From assembly GCF_902859945.1 (NCBI RefSeq), contig NZ_CADIKL010000060.1, positions 1 to 32,498 on the forward strand: a stretch of 32,498 nt of DNA, in the 5' to 3' direction. The notes under the pieces are model-generated. The model was given only the letters and a program-made list of their open reading frames with translations. It searched no databases and was not told the origin of the DNA. The stretch is from Paraburkholderia caffeinitolerans (GTDB taxonomy: Bacteria; Pseudomonadota; Gammaproteobacteria; Burkholderiales; Burkholderiaceae). The position numbers were made by a program, and so were the translations under genes. Within the stretch, counting starts at the first letter, position 1; every line of letters begins with the position of its first letter. This document shows positions 18,247 through 25,053 of the stretch, piece after piece.

Positions 18247-18268
18247 CAATCGGACTTTGGTCCTGGAT
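18247..18268 (-). promoter_or_regulatory. Shared 22-bp palindrome, site C (RND pump promoter)
   Basis: Core GGACTTTGGTCC, 12 of 16 consensus positions. Read toward the pump operon, the proximal half is a perfect GTCCGATTG. After exactly 20 bp comes CATACT (minus strand, 18221-18226), preceded by TGC, so the promoter may be of the extended -10 type. Its centre lies 74 bp from that of site D, about seven helical turns. Confidence 0.8.
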
Positions 18269-18320
18269 TCTGGACCTGGCTGGCCACACTGGAACTTTGC
18301 AAGCAACCGGTCGCGCGGCT

Positions 18321-18342
18321 CAATAGGACCAAGGTCTTATGG
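18321..18342 (+). promoter_or_regulatory. Shared 22-bp palindrome, site D (ppk2 promoter)
   Basis: Core GGACCAAGGTCT, 14 of 16 consensus positions (CAAT intact, right arm ATGG instead of ATTG). CATGCT (18364-18369) lies 21 bp downstream, one base off the spacing of the other sites. The ppk2 start is 70 bp beyond the site. Confidence 0.7.
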
Positions 18343-18412
18343 TGCGGCCCCAGACCTGCGGTTCATGCTCATGGGAAGAACATCCGCTGGCCATTTTCCC
18401 GGGAGTGAAACG

Positions 18413-19234
18413 ATGTCTCGACGCTCGAGCGACGCAAAAAGCACGGAGGCCAACTCCGGGGAAAAAATGAGCAACAAGGCCTATTTGAAGGAGCTGCACG
18501 AGCTTCATATCGAACTGGTCAAGATGCAGCAATGGGTCGTCAAAAGCGGCGCGAAGATCTGCATCGTGTTCGAGGGGCGCGACGGCGCGGGCAAGGGCGG
18601 CACGATCAAGGCGATTACCGAGCGCGTGAGCCCGCGGGTGTTCCGCATCGTGGCGTTGCCGGCGCCCACCGAGCGCGAAAAAACCCAGATGTACCTGCAG
18701 CGCTACCTGCCCCACCTGCCGGCGGCCGGCGAAATCGTGATCTTCGACCGGAGCTGGTACAACCGCGCGGGTGTCGAACGTGTGATGGGGTTCTGCACGC
18801 AGAAGCAGGTGGACGAATTTCTGGCGGCCGTGCCGTTGGTGGAAAAAGCCATCATCGGGTCGGGCGTCATCCTGATCAAGTACTGGCTCGAGGTGAGCCC
18901 CGACGAGCAAACCCGCCGTCTCGAAGGCCGCATCCACGACGAGCGCAAAACCTGGAAGCTCTCGCAGATGGATCTCGATTCGTACAGCCGCTGGTTCGAC
19001 TATTCGCGGGCGCGCGACGACATGTTCGCGAAGACCGACCTCGACTTTTCGCCGTGGCATGTCGCGCGTTCCGACGACAAGCGGCGCGCGCGGCTCAACA
19101 TCATCAAACATCTGCTGAGCCAGGTGCCCTATGAGGCCGTGCCGCGCTCGAAGATCGTCCTGCCGAAGCGACAGAAGGCGGCGGGCTACGTGGACCCGGA
19201 ATACCGTTATAAATACGTGCCGGAAGCGTTCTGA
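18413..19234 (+). CDS. ppk2: Polyphosphate kinase 2 (PPK2 family)
   Basis: Transfers phosphate between polyphosphate and nucleoside diphosphates, favouring synthesis of GTP or ATP from polyphosphate in this family. The 273-aa single-domain protein has the P-loop FEGRDGAGKGG (residues 53-63), Walker B IVIFDRSWYNRAGVERVMGF (from about 108) and a lid with RLEGRIHDERKTWKLSQMD. It ends in DPEYRYKYVPEAF. One-domain length and these motifs suggest class I (NDP-phosphorylating). The ATG at 18413 has GGGAG seven bases upstream; the frame stays open far upstream through the RND adaptor gene, which is coincidence. Site D precedes it, and the RRM-protein gene follows after 56 bases, perhaps in the same transcript. 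Confidence 0.93.
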   Translation: MSRRSSDAKSTEANSGEKMSNKAYLKELHELHIELVKMQQWVVKSGAKICIVFEGRDGAGKGGTIKAITERVSPRVFRIVALPAPTEREKTQMYLQRYLPHLPAAGEIVIFDRSWYNRAGVERVMGFCTQKQVDEFLAAVPLVEKAIIGSGVILIKYWLEVSPDEQTRRLEGRIHDERKTWKLSQMDLDSYSRWFDYSRARDDMFAKTDLDFSPWHVARSDDKRRARLNIIKHLLSQVPYEAVPRSKIVLPKRQKAAGYVDPEYRYKYVPEAF

Positions 19235-19290
19235 GCGCCCGATGCAGCATCAACGGGCGTAACCGGTACCCAGCCAATGCGAGGCCAATG

Positions 19291-19548
19291 ATGGGCGAAT
19301 TGTGGATTGGAAATGTCGAAGCCGACGTCACGCCGGAAGAGATCAAGGCGTTTCTCGGCAAATATGGTCTGCCGCCGTTCGACGCGATCCAGTACGTGCC
19401 CGGCAGCGGCGATCGTCCCGCCGTGATCCTGACCTACGAGAACATCGACGCCGACACGCTGCGCACGTTTCAGCCGCGCATTCACAACCTGTTCTGGAAG
19501 AACCGCTCGATCGTCGTCCAGGTCGTGCCGACGAGAAGCGAAAACTAA
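19291..19548 (+). CDS. Small RRM-type RNA-binding-like protein
   Basis: Protein of 85 aa with the outline of an RNA-recognition motif. LWIGNV near the start fits the RNP-2 pattern, and the spacing to the RPAVILTYEN strand fits a degenerate RNP-1. The aromatic RNP-1 residues expected in a strong RNA binder are mostly missing, so RNA binding is uncertain. The second of two adjacent ATGs (19288 and 19291) is preferred because GAGG lies six bases before it. The gene follows ppk2 on the same strand. Its stop codon overlaps the stop of the convergent response regulator by four bases (19545-19548). Function unknown. Confidence 0.7.
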   Translation: MGELWIGNVEADVTPEEIKAFLGKYGLPPFDAIQYVPGSGDRPAVILTYENIDADTLRTFQPRIHNLFWKNRSIVVQVVPTRSEN

Positions 19549-20159
19549 GCGTTGCGGGTCTGCAAACGGTCCGCGAGACGGACCAGTTCCGCGAGCGACT
19601 CGGCGCGCATTTTCTCCATCACGCGCGCGCGGTGGATCTTGATCGTCTTCTCCGCCGCGCCTAGCGCATCCGCCACCAGCTTGTTCGGCCGGCCCGCCAC
19701 CACCAGCGCCATCACCTCGCGCTCGCGCGGCGTCAGTTGATCCACGCGGCGCTGGATTTCAGCGCGTTGCGCGCGCTGCTCGAACAATTGCCGCGCGAGT
19801 GTCAGCGCGCGTTCAGTCGTTTCGAGCAACAGGCTTTCGTCGACGGGCTTCTCCAGGAAATCCGTTGCCCCCGCCTTCATCGCTTCGATGGCGGTGTGCA
19901 GTCCGCCGTGGCCCGAAACAAAGATGATCGGCACGCGGCCGAGCAGCCGTTGCTGCAAGGCAATGCCGCTCAGGTCGGGCAGCATCAAATCGAGCAGCAG
20001 GCAGGCCGGCGCGCTGCTCAGATCGGCGCGCTCGAGAAACTCGTTGGCGCAACCAAAGGTTTGAACCGTATAGCCCGCAGAACCGAGCAGGCGCGCAAAT
20101 GCCCGGCGGATCGAATCATCGTCGTCGACGATGAACACAACGGAAGTGGGTGCATTCAT
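19545..20159 (-). CDS. FixJ/NarL-type response regulator with LuxR DNA-binding domain
   Basis: Two-component response regulator of 204 aa. The receiver (residues 1-120) has the acidic pocket VDDDD (11-15), phosphoacceptor Asp57 in LLLDLMLP, Ser82 and Lys104. After a short linker comes a LuxR-type helix-turn-helix (about 141-197, LTPREREVMALVVAGRPNKLVADALGAAEKTIKIHRARVMEKM). The layout matches FixJ/TodT/StyR regulators. Its ATG overlaps the kinase stop (ATGA, 20156-20159), so the pair is coupled. It is the only DNA-binding response regulator in the window, and NarL/FixJ proteins bind short dyad sites. This makes it the leading local candidate for the shared 22-bp palindrome; that link is inference. 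Confidence 0.92.
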   Translation of the reverse strand: MNAPTSVVFIVDDDDSIRRAFARLLGSAGYTVQTFGCANEFLERADLSSAPACLLLDLMLPDLSGIALQQRLLGRVPIIFVSGHGGLHTAIEAMKAGATDFLEKPVDESLLLETTERALTLARQLFEQRAQRAEIQRRVDQLTPREREVMALVVAGRPNKLVADALGAAEKTIKIHRARVMEKMRAESLAELVRLADRLQTRNA

Positions 20160-21463
20160 GGTCGTTCGCTCGCGCCAGTATTCGTGGCCGCGCCCTCTGC
20201 GGGAAGTTCGATATGGAACGTCATGCCACGGTCGCGATTGCGCTCGGCCCACAGGCGGCCGCCGTGTCCCATGACGATGATCCGGCTGATCGACAGTCCA
20301 AGCCCCATGCCGTCCGGCTTCGAGGTCGAGAACGGTTTGAACAGGACCGCTAACTGCTCGTCGCTCACGCCCCGGCCGCGATCGCGCACCGCAATGCGCA
20401 CTCCGTTGCCGCCCGGCATCGCGCCGACATCGACGAACACCGCGCGTTCGCCAGAATCGGCATCCAGCACGGCATCGAATGCATTGATGACCAGATTGAC
20501 GAGCACCTGCTGCAGTTGGACCGCATCGCCATGCAGCAAGGGCAAGCCGTTCTCGATGTGCGAACTCAGCAACACATCGCACTCCCGGCCCCGGCGGTGC
20601 AAATGTTGCATAACGTCGCGCACGAGGCTCGCCATGTCGATCGTGCACATCTCCGTCTGCTCGCGTTTGCCGAAGCGCCGCATCTTGCGGATGATGGCGT
20701 GCGCACGCGTGCTGTCGGACACGATCTCTTCGAGCAACTCGAACAATTCGGCCGTGTCGGGCGGCGTGCTCGACAGAAACCGCCGGGCTGCCTGGGCGTT
20801 GCTGAGAATGGCCGTGAGCGGCTGATCGACCTCATGCGCGAGCGCCGACGCCATATCGCCGATATCGGAAACCGGTTCGTGATGCAGACGCGCCCGATCG
20901 TCGCCTTGAACGCTGGACTCCGGCGCGCTTGCGGCGGCATCGTGAGCCGATTCGATAACAATCACCGCATACTGCGCGCGATCGATTGCAAACGAAACCG
21001 ATCTCGTGACCTGCACGTCGCGCTGTTCGCCGGCCTTGTTGCGCACGATGGCCGCACGCGTCGTGCTGCCGGCAGCGGGCCTCGCCCACGAGCGGCCGAC
21101 CGGGAAAACGATCTCCTTGTCCTGCGACGCAAGCACCAGAACGTCGACCGGCATCGCGAACAGCTCCGCCATGTCGTATCCGAACAGCAGCGCGGCTCGC
21201 GCGTTCGCGCAGACAATGGTTCCGTGCGCATCGACCGCCAGCGCAGCGGCCGGCATTACGTCGATCACGCTGCAAAGCATGTGCTGCGCGCCCGGTTCGA
21301 CATCGCGCTTCGCAGGCATCCCTCGTGATGATTTGTTCAACGATGCGCGATGAGTAAAGTAGCCTTTTACCCTGGCAAACCACAACAACACGTCCCCACC
21401 GGTTTGCACCGGACCTGGCAGCCGAAAAGTGCGTTTCCCGTGTTCCGCGTTCTGGCCATACAT
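20156..21463 (-). CDS. PAS-domain sensor histidine kinase (FixL-like)
   Basis: Sensor kinase of 435 aa without convincing membrane helices, so probably cytoplasmic. A PAS domain spans about 62-172 (VIDVMPAAALAVDAHGTIVCANARAALLFGYDMAEL). It is followed by the dimerisation/phosphoacceptor helix with His210 in MASALAHEVDQPLTAILSNAQAARRFL, a FixL-group H-box (Asp replaces the commoner Asn before QPL). The ATP domain has N, G1 and G2 boxes (LVNLVINAFDAV, VRDRGRGVS, GMGLGLSISRIIV). The start at 21463 was chosen for GGAGG just upstream; ATGs at 21505 and 21319 are alternatives. Whether the PAS domain binds haem, flavin or nothing cannot be told here. It is cotranscribed with the FixJ-like regulator. 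Confidence 0.9.
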   Translation of the reverse strand: MYGQNAEHGKRTFRLPGPVQTGGDVLLWFARVKGYFTHRASLNKSSRGMPAKRDVEPGAQHMLCSVIDVMPAAALAVDAHGTIVCANARAALLFGYDMAELFAMPVDVLVLASQDKEIVFPVGRSWARPAAGSTTRAAIVRNKAGEQRDVQVTRSVSFAIDRAQYAVIVIESAHDAAASAPESSVQGDDRARLHHEPVSDIGDMASALAHEVDQPLTAILSNAQAARRFLSSTPPDTAELFELLEEIVSDSTRAHAIIRKMRRFGKREQTEMCTIDMASLVRDVMQHLHRRGRECDVLLSSHIENGLPLLHGDAVQLQQVLVNLVINAFDAVLDADSGERAVFVDVGAMPGGNGVRIAVRDRGRGVSDEQLAVLFKPFSTSKPDGMGLGLSISRIIVMGHGGRLWAERNRDRGMTFHIELPAEGAATNTGASERP

Positions 21464-21891
21464 GGTGCCCTCCGAACGCACAATCCCGTCTTGAGTTTGC
21501 GACATTGCGGCATACGCCAGCGCCCTTCCCCGGACGCCATGCAGCCGGACGCGAACCCCAGACGCTCGGATGCGCGAGATCTCTCGATTACCTGCATGCA
21601 GACGGCGACAGCTTTATGCATTCACAACCGCGGCTACCACTGTGTTTTTAATGCCTGGTAAAGCTATGCGACCCGGATGCGGAGAATAGAGGTATCGAAA
21701 CATGCGTAGCATGCGCGCCGGTGCAATTTTGGTGGCGCCGCCTTAATTGCACGTGTGCTTAATACCTCGAGCCAGCATGCGCAAATTATAAAGGGGAAAA
21801 ATGATTTTTTTGTAAGCTTTATTACGCGTTGCAGCAATTTTTCCCGATCCATCTGCAGTATGCATTGCACATTGATTTACGCGCTTTGTGC
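21464..21891. other. AT-rich intergenic region
   Basis: About 430 bases between the kinase start and the end of the small exported-protein gene. It is clearly more AT-rich than its surroundings from about 21770 to 21850, with an A/T-run around 21785-21815. No convincing coding frame is seen. It should hold the kinase promoter (reading left). It also contains the imperfect palindrome at 21721-21752. No copy of the shared 22-bp palindrome is present. Confidence 0.6.
21721..21752. repeat. 32-bp imperfect palindrome
   Basis: Outer arms GTGCAATT (21721-21728) and AATTGCAC (21745-21752) are perfectly complementary. They enclose TT/TT mismatches and an inner GGTGGC/GCCGCC that pairs apart from one T-G. 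The near-symmetric 32 bp has no loop to speak of, so it looks more like a protein-binding dyad or cruciform than a terminator; no T-run follows on either strand. It lies upstream of the kinase gene. Confidence 0.5.
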
Positions 21892-22116
21892 TTATGGCGA
21901 CGACGCCGGCACAGCGCTGCCCGCTTGCTTGTGTTGCGAGGAATGACTGGGCGGCGTCGGCTTGCTAGTCCTCGCCTTGTGCTCCGCCTTGCGTTGAGCA
22001 TCCTGCATTTGTTTCATGCCCGGCGAACCCACTTGAGCATGAGCCTGCCCAATGCAGATCGATGAAGTAACCAGGGTCGCCAGCAACAGCCGCCACGGGG
22101 CGCGAGACAGGATCAT
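21892..22116 (-). CDS. Small exported protein of unknown function
   Basis: Protein of 74 aa with a good signal peptide (LLLATLVTSSICIGQAHA, predicted cleavage before QVGSPG). The mature part, of about 46 residues, is polar and rich in Lys, Ser, Pro and Gln (MKQMQDAQRKAEHKARTSKPTPPSHSSQHKQ), probably unstructured. GAGG lies seven bases before the ATG, supporting translation. It stands alone, divergent from the DUF3300 gene. I do not recognise a family. Confidence 0.6.
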   Translation of the reverse strand: MILSRAPWRLLLATLVTSSICIGQAHAQVGSPGMKQMQDAQRKAEHKARTSKPTPPSHSSQHKQAGSAVPASSP

Positions 22117-22503
22117 GAGGTCACCTCATTCGATGGGCGCCGCGATGCGCGCTTGCACTTCGCACGGACTCTATTACTTTACTTAATTAGTATCGAATTT
22201 CAAACACGTGTTATACCCAGTTCCCGTCAAAGCAACGCAAGGCAATCGTGCCGGAATTCGACGCATCGCCGTGCATCACTATTATATGAACAATAAGAAT
22301 TGCTTCTGGGAGCTTCATGCGCCGAAGCCAATACACGGAAGCGATCTCGATTCGCTGTACGCATTCGTGAATAGTCAATAGGACTCTGGTCCGATTGCTC
22401 CGGCTGGCCGCCATTGCGAGTATGCGACGATAACCTTCCTCGGCTGCGTCGTACCGCGGACCCGCGTATCGGCGGGTTCGACTGGACAATGGGAGAAGTG
22501 GCC
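22117..22503. other. Intergenic region between divergent genes, with site E
   Basis: 387 bases without a convincing coding frame, between the small exported protein and the DUF3300 gene. It holds the best copy of the shared palindrome (22376-22397) and its -10. The AT-rich stretch around 22170-22215 probably includes the promoter of the small exported-protein gene. Nothing else is recognised. Confidence 0.6.
22376..22397 (+). promoter_or_regulatory. Shared 22-bp palindrome, site E (DUF3300-DUF2950 promoter), perfect copy
   Basis: All 16 consensus positions match: CAAT, GGAC, TCTG spacer, GTCC, ATTG, with one free base on each side. GAGTAT (22418-22423), preceded by TGC, begins after exactly 20 bp and is the candidate -10. 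The DUF3300 start codon is 106 bp beyond the site. This copy defines the full symmetry of the element. Confidence 0.85.
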
Positions 22504-23961
22504 ATGATCTGGTGGACTAAACGAATTTCCGGCGCAATCCATCTGCTGTTGCTGGTGTTTCTGAGCGCCGTGTCATGTGTGGCGCTCGCGCAAGAGCCGG
22601 CGCCATCCGTAACCTACAAGCCAGAAGAGATCGAGGCGCTCGTCGCGCCGATCGCGCTCTACCCCGACTCGGTGCTCGCCCAGGTCCTGATGGCCTCCAC
22701 CTACCCGCTCGAGATTGTCCATGCGGCGCGCTGGGCCAAGGAGCACCCGAAGCTCAAGGGCGATGAAGCAGTCAAGGCCGTGCAGGACCAGCAGTGGGAC
22801 ACCAGTGTGAAATCGCTGGTTGCGTTCCCGCAGATTCTGGAGCCGATGAACGACAAAATCGACTGGACGCAAAAGCTCGGCGACGCCTTCCTGGCTCAGG
22901 AAAAGGACGTGCTGGACGCCGTGCAGCGGCTGCGCGCCCGCGCCCAGGAAGCCGGCAACCTGAAGTCGAATGAGCAGCAGCAGGTGATCACCGAGCCGCC
23001 CCAGCAACAAGGCGGGCAGACCGTCGTGCGCATCGAGCCCGCCAACCCCGAGGTGATTTACGTCCCCGCCTATAACCCCACTGTGGTGTACGGCGCATGG
23101 AGCTACCCCGCCTATCCGCCGACCTATTGGCCCCCGCCTCCCGCGTACTACCCTGGCGGCGCGCTGATGACGGGCTTCGCATGGGGCGTCGGACTCGCTG
23201 CGGCGGGCGCGATATTCGGCAGTTGCAACTGGGGCGGCGGCGACGTCAACATCAACGTCAACAAGGCCGCGAACATCAATCGCAATTTCGACCGCACCAA
23301 AGTCCAGAACGGCAAGTGGAACCACGACCCCGGCCATCGCCAGGGGGTCGCGTACCGCGACAACGCTTCGCGCGAAAAGTTTTCGCGTAACGTGCCGGGC
23401 GGCGATGCACGCCGCGACTATCGCGGCCGCACGGGTGGCGCGGGCGGACCAGGAGGCGTGGGCGGTGCAGGCCGGCCGGGCGGCGTCGGTGGCGCGGGTG
23501 GGCCGGGAGGCGTGGGCGGCGCCGGGAAACCGGGCGGCGTTGGCGGACCGGGAGGCGTCGGTGGCGCTGGCAGACCTGGAGGCGTGGGTGGTGCCGGCGG
23601 ACCAGGAGGCGTTGGCGGCGCCGGGAAGCCGGGCGGCGCCGGGAAGCCGGGCGGCGTCGGCGGTGCCGGCGGACCAGGAGGCGTGGGCGGCGCCGGGAGA
23701 CCAGGCGGCGTCGGTGGTGCAGGCGGCGCCGGGAGACCAGGCGGCGTGGGTGGCGCAGGCGGCGCTGGTGGCCCCGGAGGACGCGGCGGCTATGCCGGCG
23801 GAGGCCGCGACAGCGCCTTCCAGGGCGTGGGCGGCGGTGGCGCGACGCAACGCGATGTCAACCGTGGCAGGTCGAGCATGGGGTCCTCGAATTTCAATCG
23901 TGGCGGTGGCGGCGGCGCGCGTCCGAGTGGCGGTGGCCGCGGCGGCGGCGGCAGACGTTAG
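22504..23961 (+). CDS. DUF3300 exported protein with long glycine-rich tail
   Basis: Exported protein of 485 aa. A signal peptide (cleavage near ALAQ, residue 29) is followed by the DUF3300 domain (about 35-245), with ALVAPIALYPDSVLAQVLMASTYPLEIV and the PEVIYVPAYNPTVVYG segment. A Pro/Tyr-rich stretch and one hydrophobic segment follow (GGALMTGFAWGVGLAAAGAIFG). Next come a basic Asn/Arg-rich part and, from about residue 308 to 437, a low-complexity tract of GGVGGAGGPGG-type units; the end is Gly/Arg-rich. The start at 22504 has GGAG eight bases upstream; ATGs at 22414 and 22489 are in frame. Role unknown; it pairs with DUF2950 here as in other proteobacteria. Confidence 0.85.
   Translation: MIWWTKRISGAIHLLLLVFLSAVSCVALAQEPAPSVTYKPEEIEALVAPIALYPDSVLAQVLMASTYPLEIVHAARWAKEHPKLKGDEAVKAVQDQQWDTSVKSLVAFPQILEPMNDKIDWTQKLGDAFLAQEKDVLDAVQRLRARAQEAGNLKSNEQQQVITEPPQQQGGQTVVRIEPANPEVIYVPAYNPTVVYGAWSYPAYPPTYWPPPPAYYPGGALMTGFAWGVGLAAAGAIFGSCNWGGGDVNINVNKAANINRNFDRTKVQNGKWNHDPGHRQGVAYRDNASREKFSRNVPGGDARRDYRGRTGGAGGPGGVGGAGRPGGVGGAGGPGGVGGAGKPGGVGGPGGVGGAGRPGGVGGAGGPGGVGGAGKPGGAGKPGGVGGAGGPGGVGGAGRPGGVGGAGGAGRPGGVGGAGGAGGPGGRGGYAGGGRDSAFQGVGGGGATQRDVNRGRSSMGSSNFNRGGGGGARPSGGGRGGGGRR
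23425..23800 (+). repeat. Glycine-rich tandem repeat inside the DUF3300 gene
   Basis: About 375 bases of imperfect repeats encoding alternations of GGVGG, AGGPGG and AGKPGG or AGRPGG. Unit length varies in multiples of three, so the frame is kept. Near-identical neighbouring units suggest recent gain or loss by slippage or recombination; unit number may vary among strains. It is not a CRISPR array: units are coding, contiguous and without spacers. Confidence 0.8.
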
Positions 23962-23972
23962 GGAGAACTTCC

Positions 23973-25016
23973 ATGAAAGGACTATCGCCACTTCGGCCAC
24001 TTCGCCCACTTCGCCCTGTCACCCGCCTCGCGATCGCGGCGGCGTTGACGGTTGCGCTCGCAATCAATCCCGCGCAGTCGTTCGCCGCCACGGCGCAGGC
24101 CTCGTTCGCCTCGCCCGAAGCCGCCATGAACGCGTTCGGCGATGCGGTCTCCGGCAACAATGAAGCAGAACTGAGGAAATTGTTCGGCGCCAACTTCCGG
24201 CAGCTCGTGCCGCCGAACGGTGCGCAAATCAGAGCGGCCTTCCTCGACCAGTGGAAGGTTTCGCATGCGATCCAGCCCGCCGGCGAGAATAGCGCCCATA
24301 TTGCGGTCGGCAGCGACGGCTGGACGTTTCCGGTCCCGCTCGTGAAGAACGCCCACGGCTGGCATTTCGACATGGCGGCGGGTGCCGAGGAAATGCGCGT
24401 GCGCCGCATTGGCCGCAACGAACTCGCGGTCATTCAGACGATGCTCGCGATCTACGACGCGCAGCGCGAATACGCCTCGACCTACCACGACGGCAGCGAT
24501 ACGTATGTCTATGCGCGCCGCCTCGCCAGCACACCCGGCAAGCACGACGGACTTTACTGGCCTACGGCGGATGACGAAGCCCCGAGCCCGCTCGGTGAAG
24601 CGTTCGCCACCGCGGGCACGCGCATGAAGGAGACCAGCGGCTACTACGGCTATCACTACAAGCTGCTGACCTCGCAAGGGCCGCACGCCCCGGGCGGCGC
24701 CTACGACTACGTCGTGCGCGGCCAGTTGTTCGGCGGCTTCGGCGTGATTGCCTGGCCGGTCAAATACGGCGACACCGGCATCAAGACCTTCATGGTGAGC
24801 CACGACGGGCAGGTCTATGAGCGCGACCTCGGCCCCAACAGCGCCGCCAAGGCCGAAGAAACGACGTCATTCGATCCGGGCCCCGGCTGGAAGAAAGAGC
24901 AAGACACACAAGCGGACACACAGTCCGGCACCTCATCGGGCGCACCATCAGGCACCTCATCAGGCACCTCATCAGGCACACCATCGGGCGCACCCTCCGG
25001 CACAAATTCGCAATAG
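23973..25016 (+). CDS. DUF2950 exported protein
   Basis: Exported protein of 347 aa: signal peptide with AAALTVALAINPAQSFAA, then the DUF2950 domain (about 45-300). The domain starts with FASPEAAMNAFGDAVSGNNEAELRKLFG and contains YGYHYKLLTSQGPHAPGGAYDYVVRGQLFGGFGVIAWPVKYG. The last 35 or so residues are a Gly/Ser/Thr/Pro repeat (GTSSG and GAPSG units) that looks like a flexible tail. GGGAG lies seven bases before the ATG, and the gap to the DUF3300 stop is 11 bases, so the two form one operon under site E. Molecular role unknown. Confidence 0.87.
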   Translation: MKGLSPLRPLRPLRPVTRLAIAAALTVALAINPAQSFAATAQASFASPEAAMNAFGDAVSGNNEAELRKLFGANFRQLVPPNGAQIRAAFLDQWKVSHAIQPAGENSAHIAVGSDGWTFPVPLVKNAHGWHFDMAAGAEEMRVRRIGRNELAVIQTMLAIYDAQREYASTYHDGSDTYVYARRLASTPGKHDGLYWPTADDEAPSPLGEAFATAGTRMKETSGYYGYHYKLLTSQGPHAPGGAYDYVVRGQLFGGFGVIAWPVKYGDTGIKTFMVSHDGQVYERDLGPNSAAKAEETTSFDPGPGWKKEQDTQADTQSGTSSGAPSGTSSGTSSGTPSGAPSGTNSQ

Positions 25017-25028
25017 CGGCGCGCGCCG

Positions 25029-25053
25029 CCCCGCCCGCGCTTCAGGGGCGGGG
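25029..25053. terminator. GC-rich hairpin between convergent genes
   Basis: Arms CCCCGCCC (25029-25036) and GGGCGGGG (25046-25053) with a nine-base loop lie across the end of the SulP gene, just past the DUF2950 stop. A 14-bp perfect palindrome, GCGGCGCGCGCCGC (25016-25029), precedes it. No T-run is present, so it may act as a weak bidirectional terminator. Confidence 0.45.

Noticed and set aside
17399..18412. Open frame extending the PPK2 gene 338 codons upstream.
   Set aside because: It runs antisense through the RND adaptor gene and across sites C and D; the ATG at 18413 has a good ribosome site and gives the normal family length.
23425..23800. Regular repeats resembling a CRISPR array.
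   Set aside because: The units are contiguous, in frame and encode Gly-rich sequence, without unique spacers or cas genes.
22573..24009. 478-codon open frame on the minus strand opposite DUF3300.
   Set aside because: Composition (Ala/Ser runs mirroring the Gly tract) shows it is a shadow of the GC-rich sense gene.
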